A DNA stretch of 64,000 nucleotides from Candidatus Krumholzibacteriota bacterium (GTDB lineage: Bacteria > Krumholzibacteriota > Krumholzibacteriia > JAJRXK01), in assembly GCA_029262065.1 (NCBI GenBank), contig JAJDAC010000041.1, forward strand, positions 124,001-188,000, in the 5' to 3' direction. The position numbers and the translations under genes were made by a program. The notes under the pieces were generated by a model. The model saw only the letters and a program-made list of their open reading frames with translations, did not search any database and was not told the DNA's origin. Shown here piece by piece: positions 56,233 through 64,000 of the stretch. Positions within the stretch are counted from its first letter, which is position 1. Every line of letters starts with the position of its first letter.

Positions 56233-59085
56233 CTACGCGGCCACCCGGTTTCGCCGTACCGCGAATGCGGCGATCAACGCCACCACGACTGGCATGGCCC
56301 ATACCCAGGGTATGCTCGCCGTCCGTCGCTCCAAGGGGACCAGCGTCGAACCATCGCCAATGAGTACGTAACCAGCCCAGTAGAACGGGTGCCGGGTACG
56401 CGGATTTTCCCGGAGTTTTGCCTGCGCACGAGAGAGCGCTCCGGCCACCGAGTGGCCGTTGGACAGTTCCCGGTAGAACACCCGCATGAAACCACTGGCT
56501 GTACCGTCATCCAGCGGCCACAACGTGGCCACGACCACCGACACCTGCGCACTGAGAAATGCGTGGGCCAGACCCTGCACGCCCTCGCCGGCCAGGATGC
56601 GCCCGCCTGCCGATTCGCAACCCGACAGCACGGCGAGGGTCGCATTCAGGTCCAGGCCGGCGATCTCGGAGGCCCGCAGATACCGCTGCTCCGGCGCGTC
56701 GGTTTCGGATCGCAACACCGCCGCACCCGTGAGCGAGCTTACCGATCCCAGATACGAACGCTCGGGAGCGGCCAACAGCAACCCCGAACGCCACGGTCTC
56801 TGTCCATCCACACGGGTATGTGCGGCCAGATGCAGCACGCGACCCTGGGACAACACCGACTCATCGGGCAACACACCCATGTGGGTGGCTACGCGTTGGA
56901 ACCGGCGGCCGAGGTCCCTGACTTCATCCATTGCGCCCAACAACTGCTGGCCGGCGTCGTTGGCACCGCCGGCAATGGCGACGATATCGGTGGGAACGTC
57001 GCCGGTCGGCAAGTCCCGTCGCCGCAGTCGCTCGAGAATGGTGACCGAGGGAATGCGTTGGATTTCCTTGTTGGCCAAGCCGAGATCACGACCCGCTTCA
57101 CACTGGGCCAGGCTGGCCAATGGCAATAGGTGCAAGGGCCCATCGGGAAGAAACAGGATTCGGTCGGCGGCGGCGACCTCTTCACGCACGCCAGAAAACA
57201 ACATCTCGATGACCGCGGTCGCGGCCGCGTCCAGGATCGTGTGGTCGGCGGCAGGAACCGACTCCGGGTCCGACAGCAACTGTTGATGCAAGAGAAGTTT
57301 CTCGGCCAGCTCGTTTCCGCCCGGAAGCTCGACCCATCGGCAGGAAGAACGAGTCACCGCGAACAACAATGACGCGGAATCACCAACGTACGTATCGAGC
57401 AGCAGTTCACCTTCCTGCAATAGGTTGTTCTGCAGCTCATCCAGCCTAGGGGGACTGAACTCGGCCTCGTGTACCTCCACGGCGGGACCCACCATGCGCT
57501 CCCACAGCGTGCGCGCCTTGTAGCGTTGCGCGGCCTCGAACGCAGCCCTGGTACGTTCAGCCGGGGATACCGTAAGCGGATGGTTCGCGAGGTTGCGTGC
57601 CAGATCTATGTATACCTCGCGCCCAAATGAGCCCCGCTGCTCGCGCCACTCGGGGTCATCGGGCGTACTTCGTTCTTCCTCCCACGCTCCCGAAGCTCGT
57701 TTCAACACGGCCGCCACGCTGTCGGGCATATCCATCGACTCGTAGCATTCGGCCTGCCCGGTCAGCGATTCCAGCATGGCAAGTGTGTGCCCGATTCCCC
57801 GTGCCTCGGCCTCGATCTCGATCCACCGCCGAAGCGCATCGGCGGTATTTCCCATGCGAAACTGAATGTCGCTGAGCGCGTCGCGCATGGGCAGGTACTG
57901 CGTAACCGAGGCGCGACCGGCCAGGTCCTTTTCGGCCTGCAACAGCAGGTCCCGGGCCAGCTGCTCTTCGCCCTTGGCATCCTTCACATCAGCCAGCCGG
58001 TGTAGGGCCCTGATCTCGCCCGTTACATACTGTTGGGCACGGGACAACTCGAGTGCTTGATTCAGATGAACTTCGGCCTCATCGAGGCGATCGGTCTTGA
58101 GAAGAAAATAGCCCATGTGTATGTGCACGTTGCACACCGCTTGTGCGTCTCCGAGCGACGGCACCTCCGCGAGCAACTCGCGCAGCAAGGCCTCGGCCTC
58201 GTCGTCACGCCCGATTTGCGCAAGGGTGTGCGCGTAGTTGGTTCCCACGGTGAACACGTTGTTCACCTCGCCCATTTCCTTGGCGTACTCGTAGTTCGCC
58301 TTGTACGCTCGGGCGGCTTCACTGGGATCGCCAAGATGATTTTCCAGGTAGGCGAGGTTGGTCAGTCCCTGGATGAGACCGTACGGGTAGTCGATCTCGC
58401 GACTCAACGCCACGCAACGGTCGAAACACTCTCGCGAGGCCGCGAATCCTCCCTGGTAACTGTGGACAAGGCCCAGCATGTTCAACGCCATGACCTCATC
58501 GGCTTTCATTTCTTTCTGTCTTGTCAATGCCACCGCCCACTCCAGATGCTCGCGGGCTATGTCATAATCGCCCGCGAACGCGGCGCGACGACCCAACGCG
58601 CTGCGCGCGCGGGCCTGGTAGACCTCATCATTGCGAAGCTTGGCCAGCTCGAGCACGCGGGCGTAGAGCGTGTCGGCGCGCGCGACATCGCCGGCGCCTT
58701 GCACCGCGAGCCCCAACTTGTACAACTCACTGCAAAGCCGGGTGGTGTCGCGCAGCGCCGCGGCCATCTCGGCGCCATGCGCGCCGATGTCGATCGCCAC
58801 CTGTAGCTGACCGAACTTGCGCAACCAATACGACTGCAGACGCATGGCGTCGAGCGTCGCCACCGAATCGGCGGCGGCCTCGGCTTCGTTCCGCAGGTCG
58901 GCCAGAAACGCGATCGCCCCATCAACGTCTCCGGTGCGACGGATAGAGTCGGTAGCCGCGAAACCCATGCGCCCCACACGCTCTCGGAGGGTTGGTTCTT
59001 CTTGGGCCGTGGACACCGCCGCAACGCTGGCCACCACCAGCGCGACCATCAGAGCAACGCGATTTGGGGATCGGGTGGGCGACAC
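56233..59085 (-). CDS. TPR-CHAT protein, membrane-anchored caspase-like peptidase
   Basis: The GTG at 59085, six bases after GGGAG, gives 950 residues; a TTG at 59223 would run into the divergent promoter. A signal peptide ends near STAQ. TPR-like helical repeats fill about 70-420. The CHAT (caspase-related) domain has LHLAAHTR with His756 and LSGCESAGG with Cys823, an intact catalytic pair, and VATLWPLDD. One membrane helix (about 922-942) near the C-terminus is followed by basic residues. CHAT proteins include proteases involved in cell death and phage defence. Export of this one to the periplasm is unusual. It converges on the RND-OMF gene with one base between. Confidence 0.88.
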   Translation of the reverse strand: MSPTRSPNRVALMVALVVASVAAVSTAQEEPTLRERVGRMGFAATDSIRRTGDVDGAIAFLADLRNEAEAAADSVATLDAMRLQSYWLRKFGQLQVAIDIGAHGAEMAAALRDTTRLCSELYKLGLAVQGAGDVARADTLYARVLELAKLRNDEVYQARARSALGRRAAFAGDYDIAREHLEWAVALTRQKEMKADEVMALNMLGLVHSYQGGFAASRECFDRCVALSREIDYPYGLIQGLTNLAYLENHLGDPSEAARAYKANYEYAKEMGEVNNVFTVGTNYAHTLAQIGRDDEAEALLRELLAEVPSLGDAQAVCNVHIHMGYFLLKTDRLDEAEVHLNQALELSRAQQYVTGEIRALHRLADVKDAKGEEQLARDLLLQAEKDLAGRASVTQYLPMRDALSDIQFRMGNTADALRRWIEIEAEARGIGHTLAMLESLTGQAECYESMDMPDSVAAVLKRASGAWEEERSTPDDPEWREQRGSFGREVYIDLARNLANHPLTVSPAERTRAAFEAAQRYKARTLWERMVGPAVEVHEAEFSPPRLDELQNNLLQEGELLLDTYVGDSASLLFAVTRSSCRWVELPGGNELAEKLLLHQQLLSDPESVPAADHTILDAAATAVIEMLFSGVREEVAAADRILFLPDGPLHLLPLASLAQCEAGRDLGLANKEIQRIPSVTILERLRRRDLPTGDVPTDIVAIAGGANDAGQQLLGAMDEVRDLGRRFQRVATHMGVLPDESVLSQGRVLHLAAHTRVDGQRPWRSGLLLAAPERSYLGSVSSLTGAAVLRSETDAPEQRYLRASEIAGLDLNATLAVLSGCESAGGRILAGEGVQGLAHAFLSAQVSVVVATLWPLDDGTASGFMRVFYRELSNGHSVAGALSRAQAKLRENPRTRHPFYWAGYVLIGDGSTLVPLERRTASIPWVWAMPVVVALIAAFAVRRNRVAA

Positions 59086-59218
59086 GGAAACTCCCAGCGC
59101 ACTCGAGGGTGTCGGCTCTCGTTCCCTATTGTGATCGACCAGCGACCCGGGAATCACGCTGAATCCATATTTGCCAGCAATCCAGATTCGCCAGCCATGA
59201 GCCTTGCGGCGACCAGGA

Positions 59219-59249
59219 TTCAAACGTACGTTTCAATCACTCGTTTGAA
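59219..59249 (+). promoter_or_regulatory. Operator-like inverted repeats before the second TetR gene
   Basis: TTCAAACG at 59219-59226 is repeated as its complement CGTTTGAA at 59242-59249. The left part also contains the perfect palindrome AAACGTACGTTT (59222-59233). The GTG start of the regulator lies 8 bp downstream, so binding would block its own promoter or translation start. Confidence 0.6.
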
Positions 59250-59257
59250 AGGACCCC

Positions 59258-59887
59258 GTGAGCCAGCTCGAGACCAAGGATCGGATTCTCGACGCCGCTG
59301 AGAACCTCTTTAGTGACAAGGGGTTCAGCGCCACGTCGTTGCGTTCGATCACGACCCTGGCCGGCGCGAATCTGGCCGCGGTGAACTACCATTTCGGATC
59401 GAAAGACGCCCTCATCCAGGCGGTGTTCCGACGCATTCTCACGCCCCTCAACAACGACCGACTCCAGCGACTGGACGCGTTGGAGGCTCGCGTCCAGGAG
59501 CCCTCGGTCGACGAAGTCCTCACCGCGTTTCTGACCCCGGTGGCCACGCTCTGGAGTGAATCGAAACGCGGTCCGGTGCTCGTACGTTTGTTTGCGAAAA
59601 CGTTTGCTGAGCCTTCCACCAATATCCGCGACCTCGTGTTCAGTGAATTCGAAGGCATCGCGGCCCGTTACATTCCCGCGCTGGCCCGCGCGGTACCTCA
59701 CCTCAGCCGCCGCGAAGTCATGACGCGACTGCACTTCCTGATCGGCAGCATGACCCACACCGTGACCAACTGGGACATGTTGGCCGGAGCGCCCGGCGCC
59801 GACGAACTCATTGAACAGATGGTGACCTACGGAGCGGCGGGATTTCGCGCGCCGGCGGCGCTGACTACGTCAAAGGGAACGCCATGA
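59258..59887 (+). CDS. TetR/AcrR family regulator of the second RND efflux operon
   Basis: A GTG start after GAAAGGA gives 209 residues. The helix-turn-helix TKDRILDAAENLFSDKGFSA and ITTLAGANLAAVNYHFGSKD is typical of AcrR/CmeR relatives with a DUF1956-type C-terminus. Its ATGA overlap with the outer-membrane factor gene marks it as first gene of the second efflux operon. It is divergent from the TPR-CHAT gene, with 172 bp between the starts. Confidence 0.92.
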   Translation: MSQLETKDRILDAAENLFSDKGFSATSLRSITTLAGANLAAVNYHFGSKDALIQAVFRRILTPLNNDRLQRLDALEARVQEPSVDEVLTAFLTPVATLWSESKRGPVLVRLFAKTFAEPSTNIRDLVFSEFEGIAARYIPALARAVPHLSRREVMTRLHFLIGSMTHTVTNWDMLAGAPGADELIEQMVTYGAAGFRAPAALTTSKGTP

Positions 59888-61338
59888 AGAAGGCTTTTGC
59901 ATTGGCCACGTGGCTTTCGATCGCCGGCTGCGCATCGGCGCCGTCCGTGAATCATCCCAACCTCGAGGTCAGCGTGCCCGACACCTGGGAGATTGCCGGA
60001 ACTCGCAATGTCAGCGACGGCTGGTGGATGGAGTTCGGTGATCCCGCGCTCGACATGGTCGTGGAGACGGCGTTGTCGGACAATCTCGACCTGCGCGTGG
60101 CCGTGGGCCGGGTAGAGGCAGCGCTAGCCCAGGCCGGCATCGACGGGGCCGCGCTATGGCCGCAGATCCAGGCCGTCGGCAGTGGAAGTCGGCAGAAAAA
60201 CATCTTCGTGGGCTTGCCGATCCCCAGTGCCGACGGTGGTGTGATCACCAACTACTTCAACAGCTACTCGGCGTCGCTGCAGGCGAGCTGGGAACTGGAT
60301 CTGTGGGGCAGAGTCCGAAACATGAAAGGCGCCGCACTGGCCGAGGTGCAAGCATCGGCGGCCGACCTCGCTGGGGCCCGCCTGTCAATCGCCGCTCAGA
60401 CCACCCGCGCCTGGCTGACCGTGCGAAGCGCGCGGATGCAGCTGGATCTGGCCCGGGTCACGCTCAAGGCTTTCGAGGGCACCGCGAATATCGCCTGGGA
60501 ACGTTACAAGCGGGGACTCCTATCGTCGGTCGACGTGTACCTCACACGCAACAGCACCGCCAGCGCCGTCGCGCTGGTGGCTCGGCGAGAGCAACAGTTG
60601 CAGACCGCGGTGCGTCAGTTGGAGGTCCTGTTGGGACGCTACCCCGCCGGAATCCTCGAGGATGGTACCCAGCTTCCCAGACTCAACTCGCCGGTTCCCG
60701 GTGGATTGCCCTCGGAGCTGGTAGCCCGACGCCCCGACTTGGCCGCCGCCGAACGTCGGTTGGCCGCCTCTGGCTCACGGATTTCGATTGCCAAGGCCAA
60801 CCGCTATCCGCAGTTCAGCCTGACCTCCAGCGTCGGTACCACCAGCGATGAACTGAGCGATCTGACCAACGGCAATTTCAGCGTGTGGAATCTGGTGGGC
60901 AACATCGTTCAGCCGTTGTTCCAGGGCGGTCGCATCAGGGCCCAGATTCATGGTGCGCAGGCACAAGAACGAATCGCCCTGGCGAACTACGCGCAGTCGG
61001 TACTCGACGCCTACGCCCAGGTAGAAATCAGGCTGGGTTCGGAACTGACGCTGTCGCGCGAAGAAGAAGCACTGGCCAATGCGGCCAGCGAAGCACGTTC
61101 GGCGTGGGATCTGGCGGAAGAGCGCTACCAACTCGGTGTACAGGACCTGCTCTCCGTGCTCGAATCGCAACGACGTTCGCTGAACGCCGACTCATCGCTG
61201 ATCGAAGCCCGCCGACAACGATTGCAGAATCGAGTGGACCTGTACGTCGCATTGGGCGGCGGCTTCGAGTCACCCACCAATACAACATCAACTATCGACC
61301 GGGCCCCGGGCCCGACAGACACGAAGGGTCGGCCATGA
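59884..61338 (+). CDS. Outer-membrane factor lipoprotein (NodT/OprM family), second operon
   Basis: The 484-residue protein has a lipoprotein signal ending IAGC (Cys16). WWMEFGDPALDMVVETALSDN is a family hallmark near the N-terminus of OprM-type channels. Two long coiled-coil hairpins follow, with the repeated region ELVARRPDLAAAERRLAASG. It forms the trimeric outer-membrane duct of a tripartite pump. It overlaps both neighbours by ATGA: the TetR gene before and the adaptor gene after. Confidence 0.92.
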   Translation: MKKAFALATWLSIAGCASAPSVNHPNLEVSVPDTWEIAGTRNVSDGWWMEFGDPALDMVVETALSDNLDLRVAVGRVEAALAQAGIDGAALWPQIQAVGSGSRQKNIFVGLPIPSADGGVITNYFNSYSASLQASWELDLWGRVRNMKGAALAEVQASAADLAGARLSIAAQTTRAWLTVRSARMQLDLARVTLKAFEGTANIAWERYKRGLLSSVDVYLTRNSTASAVALVARREQQLQTAVRQLEVLLGRYPAGILEDGTQLPRLNSPVPGGLPSELVARRPDLAAAERRLAASGSRISIAKANRYPQFSLTSSVGTTSDELSDLTNGNFSVWNLVGNIVQPLFQGGRIRAQIHGAQAQERIALANYAQSVLDAYAQVEIRLGSELTLSREEEALANAASEARSAWDLAEERYQLGVQDLLSVLESQRRSLNADSSLIEARRQRLQNRVDLYVALGGGFESPTNTTSTIDRAPGPTDTKGRP

Positions 61339-62513
61339 ACAAGGCCATGAAAGTCGTCCTGCCGCTTCTCATTCTTCTGGGTGGGGCGCTGGGTGGCTTC
61401 GCTATCATCTCGGCCAAGCCCGAGGTGAAGACCCAGCCCGCCGACGCCCCCGCCCCCGTCGTGCGCACGGTAACCGTCGAACCGGTAACCCACCGCTTCA
61501 CGGTACGCGCCCAGGGAAGCGTGGAGCCACGCATCGCAAGCACCCTGGTAGCTGAGGTTTCGGGCCGCGTCACCAGCACCGCCGACGCATTCGTGTCCGG
61601 TGGCTTCTTCAAGAAGAACGAAGTACTGCTGACCATCGACTCCAGCGACTACGAGGCTGCGTTGGCCCGAGCCGAAGCGGAATTGACCGCCGCCCAGCTC
61701 AGCTTGGCGCGGGAACAAGAAGAAGCAGTCGTAGCCGAGCGCGAATGGAAGCGCCTGGACAGCGGCGAAGAGCCCTCGACCCTGGTGAAACGGGAACCAC
61801 AACTCGCCAATGCCCGGGCGTTGGTAGCCGCGGCCCGGGCCGCGGTCGAAAAATCAAGGAGGGACCTGGCCCGAACCCGTATCCGCGCGCCATACGACGG
61901 AAGAGTGCGTCAAAAGCAAGTTGACCTGGGCGGCTACGTCCGCGCGGGATCGCCCGTCGGAAACGTCTACGCGGTCGACGCCGCCGAAATCCGGCTGCCG
62001 CTTCCCGATGCCGATCTGGCGTACCTCGACTTGTCGTTCAGTTATCGCAACGATAGCACCCCCAGCCAGAATGCCACCACGGTTCTCGTGCACGCAACGT
62101 TCGGGGGGCGATCGCATACGTGGCGTGGAGTTCTCGATAGAACCGAAGGCGAAATCGACGCGCGTACTCGCATGGTCAACGTAGTGGCTCGCGTGGACGA
62201 TCCCTACGGTCGTGGCGACAACCCGGAGCGCCCGCCACTGGCCGCGGGCATGTTCGTCGAAGCCGAGATCCTGGGGCGCGAAGTCAATCAGGTGTACCTG
62301 GTTCCTCGCGATGCCCTGCGCGATGACACAACCGTGCTGGTGGTCGACAACGACAACACCCTGCGCTTCCGACGCGTCGAAGTGCTTCGCCGTGGTTCAA
62401 CCACCGTGGTTATCGCCAGCGGCCTGAGGCCGGGCGAGCGAATCTGCATCAGCCGACTGGAAACCGTGGTCGAGGGGATGCGTGTTCGCGTGGCCGGCGG
62501 GGAAACGTCATGA
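61335..62513 (+). CDS. RND efflux membrane fusion protein, second operon
   Basis: The ATG at 61335 overlaps the stop of the channel gene and gives 392 residues. An N-terminal anchor (about 6-25) precedes a lipoyl-like and hairpin region (SGRVTSTADAFVSGGFFKKNE, then ALARAEAELTAAQLSLAREQE) and ARTRIRAPYDGRVRQKQVDL. It connects the pump to the outer-membrane factor. It overlaps the RND gene by ATGA. Confidence 0.92.
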   Translation: MNKAMKVVLPLLILLGGALGGFAIISAKPEVKTQPADAPAPVVRTVTVEPVTHRFTVRAQGSVEPRIASTLVAEVSGRVTSTADAFVSGGFFKKNEVLLTIDSSDYEAALARAEAELTAAQLSLAREQEEAVVAEREWKRLDSGEEPSTLVKREPQLANARALVAAARAAVEKSRRDLARTRIRAPYDGRVRQKQVDLGGYVRAGSPVGNVYAVDAAEIRLPLPDADLAYLDLSFSYRNDSTPSQNATTVLVHATFGGRSHTWRGVLDRTEGEIDARTRMVNVVARVDDPYGRGDNPERPPLAAGMFVEAEILGREVNQVYLVPRDALRDDTTVLVVDNDNTLRFRRVEVLRRGSTTVVIASGLRPGERICISRLETVVEGMRVRVAGGETS

Positions 62514-64000
62514 ACGCCATGATTCGTTGGTTCGCCCACAACGATGTTGCCGCCAATCTCCTGATGGTGCTGATCATGGCCAGCGGCGTGGTCGCCTTTT
62601 CCAACATCAAGCAGGAAATCTTTCCCGAGTTCGAGTCCAACGCCATCACCGTGTCCGTCGTGTACCCCGGGGCCACGCCGGCCGAGGCAGAAGAGTCCAT
62701 CTGCATGCGCATTGAAGAGCAGATCCAAGGGCTCGACGGTGTGAAGCAAATCCGATCTACCGCCACCGAGAATGTGGGCGCGGTGATCGTGGAGGTACTG
62801 GAAGACGCCGACGCGCGCGAGGTGCTCGACGACGTGAAGAGCCGCGTCGATGCCATCGACACGTTCCCCGAAGACGCGGAACGACCCGTGGTCAGCGAGC
62901 TTCAGATCACGCGCCAGGTCCTGAGCATTGCGCTATCTGGTGATACCGACGAGCGAAGCCTGAAGGAACTGGGCCAGCGACTGCGCGACGATATCGCCTC
63001 GCTCGACGGCATCACCCTGGTCGATTTGGTAAACGTCCGACCCTATGAAATATCCGTCGAAATCTCCGAGGAAGCACTGCGACGCCATGGACTCACCATG
63101 GACGCGGTGGCGCAAGCCATTCGCGTTTCGTCATTGGACCTGCCGGGAGGATCGGTCAAGACCGAGGGCGGAGAAATCCTTCTACGCACCAAAGGGCAAG
63201 CGTATCGTGGCGATGAGTTTGAGGACATTGCCCTCGTGTCGCGATCGGACGGTACGCGGTTGCGCCTGGGCGACGTGGGAACCGTGATCGACGGCTTCGA
63301 GGACACCGACCAATCGACCCGTTTCAACGGCAATCCCTCGGCCATGGTGAAGGTCTACCGGGTTGGTGACCAGGCGGCTCTGGAAGTCGCGGCTACGGTA
63401 AAGGAATGGGTCGCGGCGAACGAGTCTCGCATGCCGGCCGGAATCGATCTCACCATCTGGGATGACAACTCGGTGTACCTGAAGGGCCGTATGGATCTCA
63501 TGGTCCGCAATGGTCGCAGTGGATTGATCCTGGTGTTCCTGGTGTTGGCTCTGTTCCTGCGCTTTCGACTGGCGTTCTGGGTCAGCGTGGGCGTGCCCAT
63601 ATCGTTCCTGGGCGCCATCTGGTTCATGCCCATACTGGGCGCGTCGATCAACCTCATCTCGTTGTTCGCGTTCATTCTGGTACTGGGAATCGTGGTCGAT
63701 GACGCCATCGTGGTGGGCGAAAGCATCTACACCCACCAGAAGACAACCAAGGACCGTCGCAAAGCAGCCGTCGACGGCACGTTGGAAGTGGCTCTACCCG
63801 TGGTGTTCGCGGTTCTGACCACCATTGCGGCGTTCTACCCGCTACTGAACGTTCCGGGCACCACGGGACAGATCTGGAAAGTCATTCCACTTATCGTAAT
63901 TCCCACGCTGCTGTTCTCGATGCTCGAGTCGAAGCTGATTCTGCCCTCTCATCTGGCCCACCAGAACACGGCCGAGCGCGCGGTTGAAAGGTTCCTGCAC
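62510..64000 (+). CDS. RND efflux permease, second operon (5' part, runs off the right edge)
   Basis: The first 497 residues are visible. They start with a membrane segment (NDVAANLLMVLIMASGVVAF), a periplasmic loop with VSVVYPGATPAEAEESICMR, and the TM4 motif LGIVVDDAIVVGESIYTH with both Asp residues kept, as needed for proton relay. This part matches the HAE-type RND pumps. Substrates are unknown. The gene order TetR, channel, adaptor, pump forms a complete tripartite system under one regulator. Confidence 0.92.
   Translation, partial: MNAMIRWFAHNDVAANLLMVLIMASGVVAFSNIKQEIFPEFESNAITVSVVYPGATPAEAEESICMRIEEQIQGLDGVKQIRSTATENVGAVIVEVLEDADAREVLDDVKSRVDAIDTFPEDAERPVVSELQITRQVLSIALSGDTDERSLKELGQRLRDDIASLDGITLVDLVNVRPYEISVEISEEALRRHGLTMDAVAQAIRVSSLDLPGGSVKTEGGEILLRTKGQAYRGDEFEDIALVSRSDGTRLRLGDVGTVIDGFEDTDQSTRFNGNPSAMVKVYRVGDQAALEVAATVKEWVAANESRMPAGIDLTIWDDNSVYLKGRMDLMVRNGRSGLILVFLVLALFLRFRLAFWVSVGVPISFLGAIWFMPILGASINLISLFAFILVLGIVVDDAIVVGESIYTHQKTTKDRRKAAVDGTLEVALPVVFAVLTTIAAFYPLLNVPGTTGQIWKVIPLIVIPTLLFSMLESKLILPSHLAHQNTAERAVERFLH

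Overview
The window reads as chromosomal DNA of a high-GC, Gram-negative bacterium. Two RND efflux systems, OmpA-type proteins and many lipoproteins indicate an outer membrane. Four exported proteins end in an FlgD-like domain opening with PNPFNP, a feature typical of FCB-related lineages such as Krumholzibacteriota or Eisenbacteria; this placement is an inference and there is no rRNA marker. No tRNA, rRNA, CRISPR array or transposase was recognised. Several well-supported starts are TTG or GTG behind good Shine-Dalgarno sequences.

Layout. 1-2786: partial M28 peptidase (minus), then an overlapping flavin oxidoreductase and an exported PqqB-like metallo-hydrolase. 2791-7368 (minus): an apparent operon of a VIT/vWA sortase substrate, its class GN sortase and a GT-C-like membrane protein. 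7625-13597: a lipoprotein, a large M4 metallopeptidase, a second lipoprotein and a basic exported protein closed by a terminator. 13791-16584: a sulfur and redox group (ETHE1-like MBL-rhodanese, Dps, Fur/PerR-family regulator, thioredoxin), with a strong promoter and paired operator-like sites before dps. 16853-19801: two tandem OmpA/TSP3 paralogues, the second with a 55-bp duplication across its 3' end. 20016-25560: a subtilisin-like lipoprotein and a large unknown lipoprotein, divergent. 25587-29162 (minus): a Fic protein preceded by seven TATCCAT repeats, an OPT transporter and an orphan Phd-type antitoxin.

29605-36502: a BNR-repeat exported protein, a methyltransferase, a hybrid histidine kinase and a beta-helix exported protein. 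36592-38112 and 46833-48223 hold two ECF sigma/FecR-like anti-sigma pairs, each beside genes for exported proteins. 38295-40568 encodes a flavoprotein fused to a NapH/NosR-like membrane ferredoxin, with its flavin GD-box at the N-terminus. Next come a uracil-DNA glycosylase homologue, a double-spondin lipoprotein, two small exported proteins, an FlgD-tailed protein and another exported protein. 48313-49718: a MoaD/ThiS-like protein with a cytoplasmic BNR propeller.

49957-64000: two TetR-controlled RND efflux operons flanking a TPR-CHAT caspase-like membrane protein. In the first operon the RND pump and a TolC-like outer-membrane factor form one 1487-residue reading frame with an embedded signal peptide. 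The second has separate TetR, OMF, MFP and RND genes, and its RND gene runs off the window. The main themes are envelope biogenesis, protein export, efflux and redox defence.
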